Shown here piece by piece: positions 17,077 to 25,585 of a stretch of DNA of 64,000 bases. This DNA is from Gardnerella coleohominis (lineage in GTDB: Bacteria > Actinomycetota > Actinomycetes > Actinomycetales > Bifidobacteriaceae): NCBI RefSeq assembly GCF_002896555.1, contig NZ_MNLH01000003.1, positions 1-64,000 of the forward strand, read 5' to 3'. Below the pieces are notes generated by a model. That model was not told the origin of the DNA and made no database searches. It was given only the letters and a program-made list of their open reading frames with translations. Position numbers and translations under genes: made by a program. Within the stretch, counting starts at the first letter, position 1, and each line of letters starts with the position of its first letter.

Positions 17077-19758
17077 ATGCGCACAGCAGAAATTGCAAAG
17101 CGTTATCTCGACTATTTTGGTAAGAATGGTCATATGGTTGTTCCTTCGGCGTCTCTTATTTCGCCGAATCCAACTACGTTATTTACTATCGCAGGCATGG
17201 TGCCGTTTATTCCTTACTTGCTCGGAGAGCAGACACCTCCTTCGCGCCGCATGGCTTCGAATCAGAAGTGCGTTCGTACTCTTGATATTGACGAAGTCGG
17301 CAAGACTACTCGTCACGGCACATTCTTCCAGATGGTTGGTAACTTCTCGTTTGGTGATTATTTTAAGGAAGAAGCTATTCACTACGCTTGGGAGCTTTTA
17401 ACAACTCCGCAAGATAAGGGCGGATACGGATTTGACCCTGAAAAGCTTTGGGTAACTACTTATACTGACGACGATGAAGCTCGCGCAATTTGGAAGAACG
17501 AAGGCTTCGACCCAGAGCACATGCAAGTTTTTGGCATGGAAGATAACTTCTGGACTACTGGTGGTCCTGGTCCTGGTGGCCCATGCTCCGAAATCTACGT
17601 TGATCGCGGTCCTAAATACGGTAAGGATGGCGGTCCTGCTGCTGACGAATCTCGTTTTATTGAGATTTGGGATTTGGTTTTCGAAAACTTCCAGGTAGAT
17701 AACGTCAAGTCCAAGACTGATTTGCATATTGTTGGTGAGCTTGACCAGAAGAATATCGATACTGGCGCAGGTTTGGAGCGTTTGGCTTACCTTATGCAAG
17801 GTAAGGAAAATATTTACGAAACCGACGAAGTCTACCCAGTTATTGAAGCTGCAGAAAAGCTTAGCGGTGTAAAGTACGGCGATAATAATGATGCTGACGT
17901 GCGTTTCCGCGTTGTAGCAGATCACGTACGTTCCGCTTTGATGATTATGAGTGATGGCGTGCGCCCAAGTAATGTTGGCCGCGGCTATGTACTTCGTCGT
18001 CTTCTCCGCAGAACTGTTCGCGCAATGCGCATGCTCGGCGTTCAAGATCCAGTTCTTCCAACCTTGTTCCCAGTTTCTAAGGCTGCAATGGAACCAAGCT
18101 ATCCAGAGCTTAATAATACTTTCCATGAAGTCAGTGAAGCTGCATACGGTGAAGAAGACGCGTTCCGTCGCACTCTTGAAAAGGGCACAACTATTCTTGA
18201 CTTGGCTGTTGAAAAAGCTAAGAAAGAACACAAGGATGATCCTATTGTTGGCGGCTCTGACGCATTTACTTTGCACGATACTTATGGCTTCCCAATCGAG
18301 TTGACTTTGGAGATGGCTGCTGAGCAGGGTGTTAAGGTTGATGAAGCTAAGTTCCGCGAGCTTATGAGCGAGCAGAAGGGCCGCGCTCGCGCTGATGCTT
18401 TGAAGAAGCGTCACAATGTGGACGTTAGCGTTTATGACGATATTAAGAAGGAGCTTGAAAAGCCAATCGACTTCCTCGGTTACACTGACTTCTCAAGCCG
18501 CTCAAACGTTTTGGCAATTGTTGAAGCAGGTAAAGGCTCTGTTAAAAGCGTTACTGCTCCTGCAAACATTGAGATTATTCTCGACCGCACGCCATTCTAT
18601 GCTGAGCGAGGCGGTCAGATTGCTGATCAGGGTGAGATTATTTCCGACGACGGCGCAATTTTGGAAGTTGACGATGTTCAGCGTCCAATTAAGGATTTGA
18701 TTGTTCACAGCTGCCGACTTACTGAAGGTACTTTGAGTGTTGGTGCTCCAGTGAACACGAATATTGATCAGGTTCGTAGGGCTGCTTTGGCACGTTCTCA
18801 CACCGCTACTCACACTCTTCACAAGGCTTTGCGCGAAGAGCTTGGTCCACAGGCAACTCAGCGCGGTTCTGTAGTTGATCCAGATCGTTTGCGCTTCGAC
18901 TTCCAGTGGCCAAAGGCTGTTGATAAGGATGCGCTTTCTCGCGTGGAAGCTCGCGTAAACGAGCGTATTCGCGACGATTTGCAGGTTGTTCCAAAGGAAA
19001 TGCCAATTGACGACGCTTTCAAGCTTGGAGCAATGCACTTGTTCGGCGAAAAGTACGGCGACGTTGTGCGCGTGGTTGAAATCGGCGACGGTTGGAGCCG
19101 CGAGCTTTGTGGCGGTACTCATGCTAAGAGCACTGGAAAGATTGGCATGGTAACAATTCTTTCCGAGTCTTCTATTGGCTCTGGTGTGCGACGTATCGAC
19201 GCTCTTTGCGGCGAGGCTGCATATGAGTATGGCGCTCGCGAACACACTTTGGTTGCGCAATTAGCAGATATGGTTAACGCTCGTCCAGACGAGTTAGCTG
19301 AACGCTTGGAATCTTTGCTTAACAAGATGAAGGATTCTGATCGTAAGCTTGCTGCTGTTTACGAAGCTCAATTAAATGAGTCTGTGCCAGCATTAGTTGA
19401 TGAAGCAAAGAACAGTAGCGAAAAAGTTAAGCTTGTTCTTAAGAATGTTGGCAATTTTGGCTCATTCGACGCTTTGCGTAAGACAGCTCTAGATATTCGC
19501 GCTCGCTTAGGCGAATCTGCTCCAGTGGTTGTTGTGCTTGCTGGTGTTAATGAAGATGATCGCCCAATGGTTGCTGTTGCTACAAACGAAGCTGCTCGCG
19601 GTCTTGGAGCCAAGGCTGGAGATCTTGTTCGTACTGCTTCCAAGGTGCTTGGTGGCGGTGGCGGCGGCAAGCCAGACTTCGCTCAGGGCGGTGGCGTTGA
19701 CGCTTCTAAGATTGATGAAGCACTTGAATCCGTTAAGGCAGAAGTTGCAAATCTTTAG
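17077..19758 (+). CDS. alaS: Alanine--tRNA ligase
   Basis: Charges tRNA-Ala and edits mischarged Ser/Gly. The 893-residue protein is full length, in order: a class II aminoacylation core at the N-terminus ([18 protein letters not shown], the FTIAGMVPF region, [14 protein letters not shown]), the tRNA-recognition helices, the editing domain with zinc-binding HTATHTLH near residue 574 and [10 protein letters not shown] near 677, and the C-Ala domain ending with the glycine-rich [15 protein letters not shown]. The start is ATG 17077, preceded by AAGAGGAG. Codon use is notably more GC-rich than its flanks, as expected of a highly expressed gene. No T-box leader is visible in the 127 bases upstream. 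Confidence 0.98.
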   Translation: MRTAEIAKRYLDYFGKNGHMVVPSASLISPNPTTLFTIAGMVPFIPYLLGEQTPPSRRMASNQKCVRTLDIDEVGKTTRHGTFFQMVGNFSFGDYFKEEAIHYAWELLTTPQDKGGYGFDPEKLWVTTYTDDDEARAIWKNEGFDPEHMQVFGMEDNFWTTGGPGPGGPCSEIYVDRGPKYGKDGGPAADESRFIEIWDLVFENFQVDNVKSKTDLHIVGELDQKNIDTGAGLERLAYLMQGKENIYETDEVYPVIEAAEKLSGVKYGDNNDADVRFRVVADHVRSALMIMSDGVRPSNVGRGYVLRRLLRRTVRAMRMLGVQDPVLPTLFPVSKAAMEPSYPELNNTFHEVSEAAYGEEDAFRRTLEKGTTILDLAVEKAKKEHKDDPIVGGSDAFTLHDTYGFPIELTLEMAAEQGVKVDEAKFRELMSEQKGRARADALKKRHNVDVSVYDDIKKELEKPIDFLGYTDFSSRSNVLAIVEAGKGSVKSVTAPANIEIILDRTPFYAERGGQIADQGEIISDDGAILEVDDVQRPIKDLIVHSCRLTEGTLSVGAPVNTNIDQVRRAALARSHTATHTLHKALREELGPQATQRGSVVDPDRLRFDFQWPKAVDKDALSRVEARVNERIRDDLQVVPKEMPIDDAFKLGAMHLFGEKYGDVVRVVEIGDGWSRELCGGTHAKSTGKIGMVTILSESSIGSGVRRIDALCGEAAYEYGAREHTLVAQLADMVNARPDELAERLESLLNKMKDSDRKLAAVYEAQLNESVPALVDEAKNSSEKVKLVLKNVGNFGSFDALRKTALDIRARLGESAPVVVVLAGVNEDDRPMVAVATNEAARGLGAKAGDLVRTASKVLGGGGGGKPDFAQGGGVDASKIDEALESVKAEVANL

Positions 19759-19863
19759 TTTTAAAAAATAAAATTAAAGTTTATGAAAATTTTTGCCTAC
19801 TTTAAAATAAAGTGCGTATTAAATTTGCGCTAAGCAGAACAAGAAAGCTTGGGTTTAGTTTTT

Positions 19864-20337
19864 ATGATTTGGCTTGGCGTTGATTTAGGTGATGCCAGGG
19901 TCGGTCTTGCGGTTTCCGACCCTGAGCTTACATTTGCTCATCCGATTGGTAATGTGCAAGTGTTTGGGGATTCCTTCCGTGCTATCGATGAAGTACTTGA
20001 AGTTATTGAAGATAACAGTGTAGAAAAAGTTGTTATTGGCTTGCCTTTGCAACTTGATGGCACTGAAGGAAAATCTGCTAAAAAAGCTCTGCGCTGGGGG
20101 AAAAACTTAATCAAGCGCATGCAATTATTGCATGATGAAAAAGATTGGGCGTTGGATTATATACCAGAAGTAGTTTGGAAAGATGAGCGTTTAACAACAG
20201 TAAGTGCTCACCGTCAGCTTTTGCAAGCGGATCTTTCTACTAAAAAGCATCGTCCTATTGTAGACCAGCAGTCGGCAGTGTTGATTTTGCAATCAGCTAT
20301 TGATAATTATCACAATGAAGGAGAGTGTCGTGCCTGA
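19864..20337 (+). CDS. ruvX: Holliday junction resolvase-like protein RuvX (YqgF)
   Basis: RNase H-fold nuclease implicated in 16S rRNA 5' end maturation and possibly Holliday junction processing. The 157-residue protein begins MIWLGVDLGDARVGLAVSDP, with the first active-site aspartate in VDLGDARVG. It has the VVIGLPLQLDGTEG loop near residue 60, the WKDERLTT motif near 110, and a C-terminal DQQSAVLILQSAID helix with the last acidic residue. ATG 19864 gives the standard N-terminus; an in-frame TTG at 19849 would add five residues. It overlaps the mltG start by eight bases. Confidence 0.95.
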   Translation: MIWLGVDLGDARVGLAVSDPELTFAHPIGNVQVFGDSFRAIDEVLEVIEDNSVEKVVIGLPLQLDGTEGKSAKKALRWGKNLIKRMQLLHDEKDWALDYIPEVVWKDERLTTVSAHRQLLQADLSTKKHRPIVDQQSAVLILQSAIDNYHNEGECRA

Positions 20338-21703
20338 AAATCTTGATGATTTTTTCGAGCATAATGCTCAATGGGTTAGCAATGATTCTGAGTCTTCAGA
20401 ATCTTATGATGAGGAATCTGATTTAGAGTCTGAAGAATCCAGTTTAGATTCGGATAAGTATGATAAGTCTGATAAATCCGATAAATCTGATTCTAATAAT
20501 CTTCAGTTGGATTCTGATTTGGATTCTGATTCAGAGTCTGATTCTGAAGAAAAAGCTAAATTAAAATCCGCCCATTCAAAGTCCTCAAAATCTAAAGCTT
20601 CACATATAAAGTCTTCTCATGCTAGTAAAGGTAAGAAGTCTATGAAGTCGAAGAAATCTAAGCGTAAGCGTCGCACTCGCGCTGTAATTATTACCATTGT
20701 TATTGCGTTAATATTTTGCATTGCCGGTTATGGTTTCGCCAAAATCGCGCGTTCTATTATGAATCCGCAAGAGATTTCAGCAAATGATGATTGGCCTGGT
20801 CCTGGAGAAGGCTCAGTAGATTTCACTGTTGAAGTTGGTGAAGGTGCAAACTCGATTGGCGCGAAATTAGTTAAGCAAGGAATCGTTAAATCCCAAGCTG
20901 TTTTTGCAAGCGTGGTTTCTGCTAATAATAAGATTTTGTATCCTGGAATTTACAAGTTAAAGAAGCATATGTCTTCTATGGATGTTGTAGATATTCTTTC
21001 AGACAGAACTAAAGCTACAGGATTCTTAGAAGTACAGGCTGGACAGCGTTCAACTGATGTTATTAGAAAAGCTGCTGAAATTTCTGGAGTCGATTACTCA
21101 AAGTTCAAAGAAATTATTAGCGCTAAAGGTGCTGGAATTTTGCCGCCTGAAGCAAATGGTAGTTTTGAAGGTTGGATTGAGCCTGGAAATTATAACGTTA
21201 AGCAGATTAAGGATGCTAAGAAAATCCTTTCAGCTATGGTTAATCGTCGCATAGAAAAATTAGACGCGTTAAAAGTTCCTAAAGGCAATGAACGTGAAAA
21301 AGTACTGAAAATAGCTTCAATTGCGGAAGCTGAAGTGAACACCAAAGAATATTATGGCAAAGTTGTTCGCGTAATTTTGAATCGTCTTGATAAAAACATG
21401 CCTCTTGGTATGGATACTACTGTTGCATATGGCATTGGGATAAAAGCTATAGAACTTAGACAATCTCAGTTAGATGATGTGAATAATAAGTACAATACGC
21501 GTATTCATAAAGGATTGCCTCCTACTCCTATTAGTATTCCTGGAGATAATGCTATTTATGCAGCGCTTAATCCTAAGAAAGGTCCGTGGCTTTATTTTGT
21601 TACGACTGATCTTAAGACTGGTGAAACGAAGTTCGCTAATAACTATAAGGATTTCGTGAAGATTCGTGACGAATATAAGCGTAATAACAAGGATGCTAAT
21701 TAG
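20330..21703 (+). CDS. mltG: Endolytic murein transglycosylase MltG
   Basis: Cleaves nascent glycan strands at the membrane, setting glycan length. A cytoplasmic Ser/Asp/Glu- and Lys-rich region of about 110 residues is followed by a membrane segment (AVIITIVIALIFCIAGYGFA, about 113-135). A LysM-like subdomain (VDFTVEVGEGANSIGAKLV) and the YceG catalytic domain follow, with the presumed catalytic glutamate in IASIAEAEV near 340 and NRLDKNMPLGMDTTVAYG. The start is GTG 20330, eight bases inside the ruvX end, with AAGGAGAG seven bases upstream, indicating translational coupling. The long acidic/basic N-terminal tail exceeds that of most MltG proteins. Confidence 0.95.
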   Translation: MPENLDDFFEHNAQWVSNDSESSESYDEESDLESEESSLDSDKYDKSDKSDKSDSNNLQLDSDLDSDSESDSEEKAKLKSAHSKSSKSKASHIKSSHASKGKKSMKSKKSKRKRRTRAVIITIVIALIFCIAGYGFAKIARSIMNPQEISANDDWPGPGEGSVDFTVEVGEGANSIGAKLVKQGIVKSQAVFASVVSANNKILYPGIYKLKKHMSSMDVVDILSDRTKATGFLEVQAGQRSTDVIRKAAEISGVDYSKFKEIISAKGAGILPPEANGSFEGWIEPGNYNVKQIKDAKKILSAMVNRRIEKLDALKVPKGNEREKVLKIASIAEAEVNTKEYYGKVVRVILNRLDKNMPLGMDTTVAYGIGIKAIELRQSQLDDVNNKYNTRIHKGLPPTPISIPGDNAIYAALNPKKGPWLYFVTTDLKTGETKFANNYKDFVKIRDEYKRNNKDAN

Positions 21704-21737
21704 TTGATTAGTTGATTTAGTTTTGATTTAGCTGAAG

Positions 21738-21809
21738 TGGCGGGCAATTTTCCAGAAAATGTTTACTTATTTGGTGTGTAAGTAAACAAAAAAAGGGAAG
21801 TGCTCGCCA
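21738..21809 (+). terminator. Nested hairpin after mltG
   Basis: An outer stem (TGGCGGGCA 21738-21746 with TGCTCGCCA 21801-21809) surrounds an inner perfect 10-bp stem (TGTTTACTTA 21760-21769 with 21779-21788), which is followed by AAAAAA. It lies between mltG and the metal-transport locus. The GTAAACAAAA...GGGAAGTG part resembles the hairpin at 299-336. Confidence 0.6.
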
Positions 21810-21862
21810 ATCTGTATTGCATTTTATTTACTTGCGACACGCGCTGAATATTTATTTGCCAT

Positions 21863-21880
21863 TAATGAGAATCATTATTA
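21863..21880 (+). promoter_or_regulatory. Fur-family (Zur/Fur-like) operator
   Basis: TAATGA-GAA-TCATTA (21863-21877) is a perfect 6-bp inverted repeat. By my alignment, bases 21861-21879 match the classical Fur box at 15 of 19 positions. Bases 21866-21880 match the actinobacterial Zur-type TGAAAATNATTTTCA pattern closely. It ends four bases before the -35 candidate of the repeat-protein operon. Confidence 0.65.
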
Positions 21881-21883
21881 TTA

Positions 21884-21912
21884 TTGATACACGTTGTAAA
21901 AATATCTTCAAT
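21884..21912 (+). promoter_or_regulatory. Promoter of the anchored-repeat transporter operon
   Basis: TTGATA (21884-21889) and TTCAAT (21907-21912) are separated by 17 bases, with the Fur-like box immediately upstream of the -35. The start codon is 66 bases downstream of the -10. Confidence 0.45.
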
Positions 21913-21978
21913 AATTATCTGATATTAGAAGAGAGCAGATAAGACTGAAGAAGATGAAGTGTAGAGAGCGAAATAATA

Positions 21979-24339
21979 ATGACTCAGGTCATCAGGAATA
22001 TTGGGAAACGTGCTTTTGCAATGGCAAGTGTTGCAATACTTGCGTTTGCCGTGCTTGCATCAGGATTTAGTGCAGCTTTACCAGCAGTTGCATTAGAAAA
22101 TAGTAATCCTGGTGAAAAATACGATCCTACAAAAAAAGAAGTGCTAAGTCACGGCCATACAGACGTATTTTACCCAATTCAATACAATGGTAAATTCATT
22201 ATGGCCGTCGAAAAAGACGCTGAAACTTTCTTAAAGCCTGAAAACACTACTTTGCGCGTAGCAAAAAGCACGTATACTCCAAAATCGCAACTTCCTTCTC
22301 TTGCTACTGAATACTACTATCTTGATAGCTCCGGAAATCAAAAAGGAAATCCTCTCTTCCCGGGTTGGGACACAGGTTATGCTTCAACTTTAGTTGGTGC
22401 ATCTCACGCAGATGACGCAACAGCAGATATTGCAATCCAGCAAGTTACTGGACCAATGAACGGTCGCATTTTGCTTTGGACTACCAATGGCATTGGTAAA
22501 AATTCGAAGAAAGTATCATTTGAAGAGAACGATTTAGACGACGAACCTGATACTGAGGGCAGCCGATTTATGCTACCTGGCGTAATTCACCAACATACTG
22601 CTGGTCATATGCATGCAAACTGGGGATTTACGCAGCCTGGCGTTTACAAGCTAAAAGTAGCAGCAACTATTACAAATAAGAACACTAAAAAGCAGATCAC
22701 AACCGAGCCTGCAGAATACACTTTTGAAGTAGAAGACACATATTCCGGCGAAGTTCCTACTTCTGGAATCCCAGAAACGCTTGATTTGCATCGTCGCGGT
22801 GATTTTATTAATCCTGACGATGATGAAGAAGCGCACAAAGCTTCCGAAGAACATAAAGACACGGATAAAGACGATGGCGGCGATATGCGCATCGGCAATA
22901 TTCGCGATTCCGGAGAACATCCGCATTATCATTCATACGAAGGTTATGGCGGTTTAGATTTAAAAGTAGTTAACAAACCAAAGGGTGCTCGTATTGAGTG
23001 GAGATATGTGCGCGCTGACGAAGGTCCTGACGCGTACGGAACCACTCTTTTTGCTGAGAGATTGCAGCTTCCAGCTGAGCCTGCAATGAACAAGATGAAA
23101 GTGTATGCTCACGCAACTGAAGGCGAAACGCAAATTGGTAAAGATACTGCGTCTGCAACCATCGCCGTTGAAGATCACGGTGCTGATGGGCATCCTGTAG
23201 TAAAAGCGATTGTTCCTTATAAGCGTTTTAAGCCAGGGGATACTTTACACGCGAAAACAGTATTGCTTAACCCTCATGTTGCAACCGATGCTACTACAGG
23301 TGATCCAATCGATGACCCTACGAATCCTGTAACTTCCATAGTCAAAGATTACGTTTGGTTGATTAAAAAGGAAGGAGAAAACGATTTTAAGCGCATTCCT
23401 GGTGCTGTTAGCAGCAAGTTGGACTTAAAGCTTGATGCATCAATGCAAGGTGCAACGATTCGTCCTTCTTTAGTTTTAAAGAACGGTGAGCTTTACAGAA
23501 ATAGCAAATTTGATGAGTTTTGCGATTATGTTATTGAGATGAAGGGCGTTCCTCACTCTCATAACAATGATGGCAATGATGATCAAAGCGGTTCTGATTC
23601 TGAAGATGATGAGAATCCTCATGGAAAAAAGCGCCATGAGAAGCGCCATAATAAGCGTAAAAATAAGCGTAAAAATAAGACTAAGCATTTTGCTGGTGGC
23701 AGGAGCTTCTTGAAAGGCGTATTTGGCGGCGCTGCAAATTCTGGATTATTAGGATCTAGTTCTAACGGTAGATTCCAATTCGAATCTAATTTCTTTAAGA
23801 AATCCAACAAAAAATTAAAGCGCACAAAGAATAATCACAATAAGATTAACCTCACTAATCGTAAGAATAATCCTAAGAATAATTCTAACAATAATGCGCA
23901 AAAGGGTTCTGGTTCTAGCTCTGGTTCTAGCTCTTTTGCAAGAACAGAAAATTCAAGCGGAAAATCGTCGCATAATTCATCGCGACGAACTTCTGGTGGA
24001 ACTCACGCTAAAAACAAAAGCTCTAAGAAAAGTGGGCAAACTGTTCGTAATTTCGTGAAAACAGATAATAATTCCGGCAATAGTCTTGGCAATAATTCCG
24101 GGAATAATTCTGTTAGAAATTCTGGTTTAGCTAAAAATAAGGAAAATCAGGCTTCAAAAGATGCAAGGCAATACGATGAAGATTCTGATGAAGCGTATGA
24201 GGATAATCCAGAGGATAAGAAAAGTAGTGGTTCCTCAACTAAGTGGGTTGCGGTTGCAGCTTCAAGCGCGAGCGTTGGCTTATGTGCAATAACTGGCGCA
24301 TGCGGAGCAGTGATACGTTCTAAATTGAAATTGTTGTAA
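21979..24339 (+). CDS. Membrane-anchored surface protein with transporter-associated repeat (choice-of-anchor M type)
   Basis: A 786-residue surface protein. A signal peptide (AFAMASVAILAFAVLASGFSAALPAVA, to about residue 38) is followed by one repeat unit of the ABC-transporter-associated type (about 57-250). The unit opens with SHGHTDVFYPIQYNGKF, then TGPMNGRILLW, and closes with HQHTAGHMHANWGFTQPGVYKLKV. Next come an acidic/His region, an Ig-like portion, a His/Lys/Asn-rich stretch (about 545-700, with HSHNN and RHEKRHNKR) and a C-terminal membrane helix with a short basic tail (RSKLKLL). There is no LPXTG motif. Clustered histidines fit metal capture, but that is inference. First gene of six behind a Fur-like box. 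Confidence 0.8.
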   Translation: MTQVIRNIGKRAFAMASVAILAFAVLASGFSAALPAVALENSNPGEKYDPTKKEVLSHGHTDVFYPIQYNGKFIMAVEKDAETFLKPENTTLRVAKSTYTPKSQLPSLATEYYYLDSSGNQKGNPLFPGWDTGYASTLVGASHADDATADIAIQQVTGPMNGRILLWTTNGIGKNSKKVSFEENDLDDEPDTEGSRFMLPGVIHQHTAGHMHANWGFTQPGVYKLKVAATITNKNTKKQITTEPAEYTFEVEDTYSGEVPTSGIPETLDLHRRGDFINPDDDEEAHKASEEHKDTDKDDGGDMRIGNIRDSGEHPHYHSYEGYGGLDLKVVNKPKGARIEWRYVRADEGPDAYGTTLFAERLQLPAEPAMNKMKVYAHATEGETQIGKDTASATIAVEDHGADGHPVVKAIVPYKRFKPGDTLHAKTVLLNPHVATDATTGDPIDDPTNPVTSIVKDYVWLIKKEGENDFKRIPGAVSSKLDLKLDASMQGATIRPSLVLKNGELYRNSKFDEFCDYVIEMKGVPHSHNNDGNDDQSGSDSEDDENPHGKKRHEKRHNKRKNKRKNKTKHFAGGRSFLKGVFGGAANSGLLGSSSNGRFQFESNFFKKSNKKLKRTKNNHNKINLTNRKNNPKNNSNNNAQKGSGSSSGSSSFARTENSSGKSSHNSSRRTSGGTHAKNKSSKKSGQTVRNFVKTDNNSGNSLGNNSGNNSVRNSGLAKNKENQASKDARQYDEDSDEAYEDNPEDKKSSGSSTKWVAVAASSASVGLCAITGACGAVIRSKLKLL

Positions 24340-24373
24340 ATAATATTCGTATTATTACTAGAAAGTTTAAATA

Positions 24374-25582
24374 ATGAATTACAAACAAAATGAAACATTG
24401 CAAGTAAAACAAAAGCATGCATATCCTACTTCATTGCTTGCGCTCATATTTTCTTTAATGACTTTGGTTGCATCTTTATGCGTGCCAACTTCAATGCACA
24501 CTGCTTATGCTGCTGAAGGCAATCAGCCAGTTATGATTCAAGCAGGTCATGCCGATTTTGGTCCAACGCTAATCGACGGCAAATGGAAATTGAAGATTCG
24601 CGATGATACTGGTGACGAACCAGTGTGGCGAGACCCAGAAAATGTGGTATTTAAATTAGGTGGCAATTCAATAATTCCTATGCCTGATGACGCTGCTTAC
24701 AGTTTTATTGGCGAAAAGCCTGGAACGAAGCTGTATGTTATTCCACAAACTCAGAATCCTGATGTTCCATGGCTTGGTTGGAACACGCAGGAAGGTGGCG
24801 TGCTTAACGAGCTTAATCGTGGTGCGAATCTTTCGCTTGAAGGAGTAAGCGGCCCGGGCAAATTGCACGTTTACTTAGAAAATGGAAACAATAATCCACA
24901 GCAACTTTGGGATAGTACTAAAGGATATCCGCAAAATAGCTGGATTGAAACCAATGCTCATACTCATGTGAATTGGGTGTTTTCTAAGCCTGGAATCTAC
25001 CACGTAAAGCTCACTTTTTCTGGAAAGCTTAAAAACGGACGCTCTGTAAGTGATACTCGCGTTCTTAATTTTGCTGTTGGAGATAATGCTGATCCTAATG
25101 CCGCTTTAGGTGCGGGAGCTGCTGCTGGAGCAAGTGACGACGAGGGTGACGAAGAGGGCCGAGATGAAGAAGAACATGATATAGCTATAAAAGATGAAGT
25201 TGGACAAGATGGAGATAACCATAATAACAAACTTCTTCACAACAAGCATAAGCACTCTAATAACGCATCTGAAAACAGTGATGACACTGCTTTAGTTCTT
25301 CAGATTATAGCTATTTTTGCAGCTATTATTGCCGTAATTATTGTGATATTTGTGCTAATAGCTGTAGTTAAAAGTAAGAAAGCACGTAATCTTGCGATTG
25401 CTGAACAAGCTTCTGCACAGGCTAATCAACAGCATGCAAATAATGCAAATCCTGTGAATAATGCAAATTTTGTGAATAATGCAAATGGCGAAAGTGCTTT
25501 GTCGGATCTAGTGCGTGATCAAGAAACGACAGTAATGTCACCAATTAATAATTCTCAATATTCTCAATCGGATGATATGTAA
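24374..25582 (+). CDS. Membrane-anchored surface protein with one transporter-associated repeat
   Basis: A 402-residue protein. Signal peptide to about residue 47 (ending in AYAAEG), then a single clear repeat unit (about 55-235): AGHADFGPTLIDGKW, WRDPENVVFKLGG, YVIPQTQNPDVPWLGWNTQ, LEGVSGPGKLHVYL, and THVNWVFSKPGIYHVKLTF. An acidic/His/Asn linker (HNNKLLHNKHKHSNN) follows, then one membrane helix (about 310-337) and an Ala/Asn-rich cytoplasmic tail of about 60 residues. This is the simplest copy of the repeat in the locus and a good template for the others. It starts 34 bases after the preceding gene and ends three bases before the next start, so the operon is tightly packed. Confidence 0.82.
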   Translation: MNYKQNETLQVKQKHAYPTSLLALIFSLMTLVASLCVPTSMHTAYAAEGNQPVMIQAGHADFGPTLIDGKWKLKIRDDTGDEPVWRDPENVVFKLGGNSIIPMPDDAAYSFIGEKPGTKLYVIPQTQNPDVPWLGWNTQEGGVLNELNRGANLSLEGVSGPGKLHVYLENGNNNPQQLWDSTKGYPQNSWIETNAHTHVNWVFSKPGIYHVKLTFSGKLKNGRSVSDTRVLNFAVGDNADPNAALGAGAAAGASDDEGDEEGRDEEEHDIAIKDEVGQDGDNHNNKLLHNKHKHSNNASENSDDTALVLQIIAIFAAIIAVIIVIFVLIAVVKSKKARNLAIAEQASAQANQQHANNANPVNNANFVNNANGESALSDLVRDQETTVMSPINNSQYSQSDDM

Positions 25583-25585
25583 ACG

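Noticed and set aside
20330..20600. N-terminal Ser/Asp region of MltG considered as a separate gene.
   Set aside because: It is continuous in frame with the membrane segment and catalytic domain, and the ribosome site is at its beginning.
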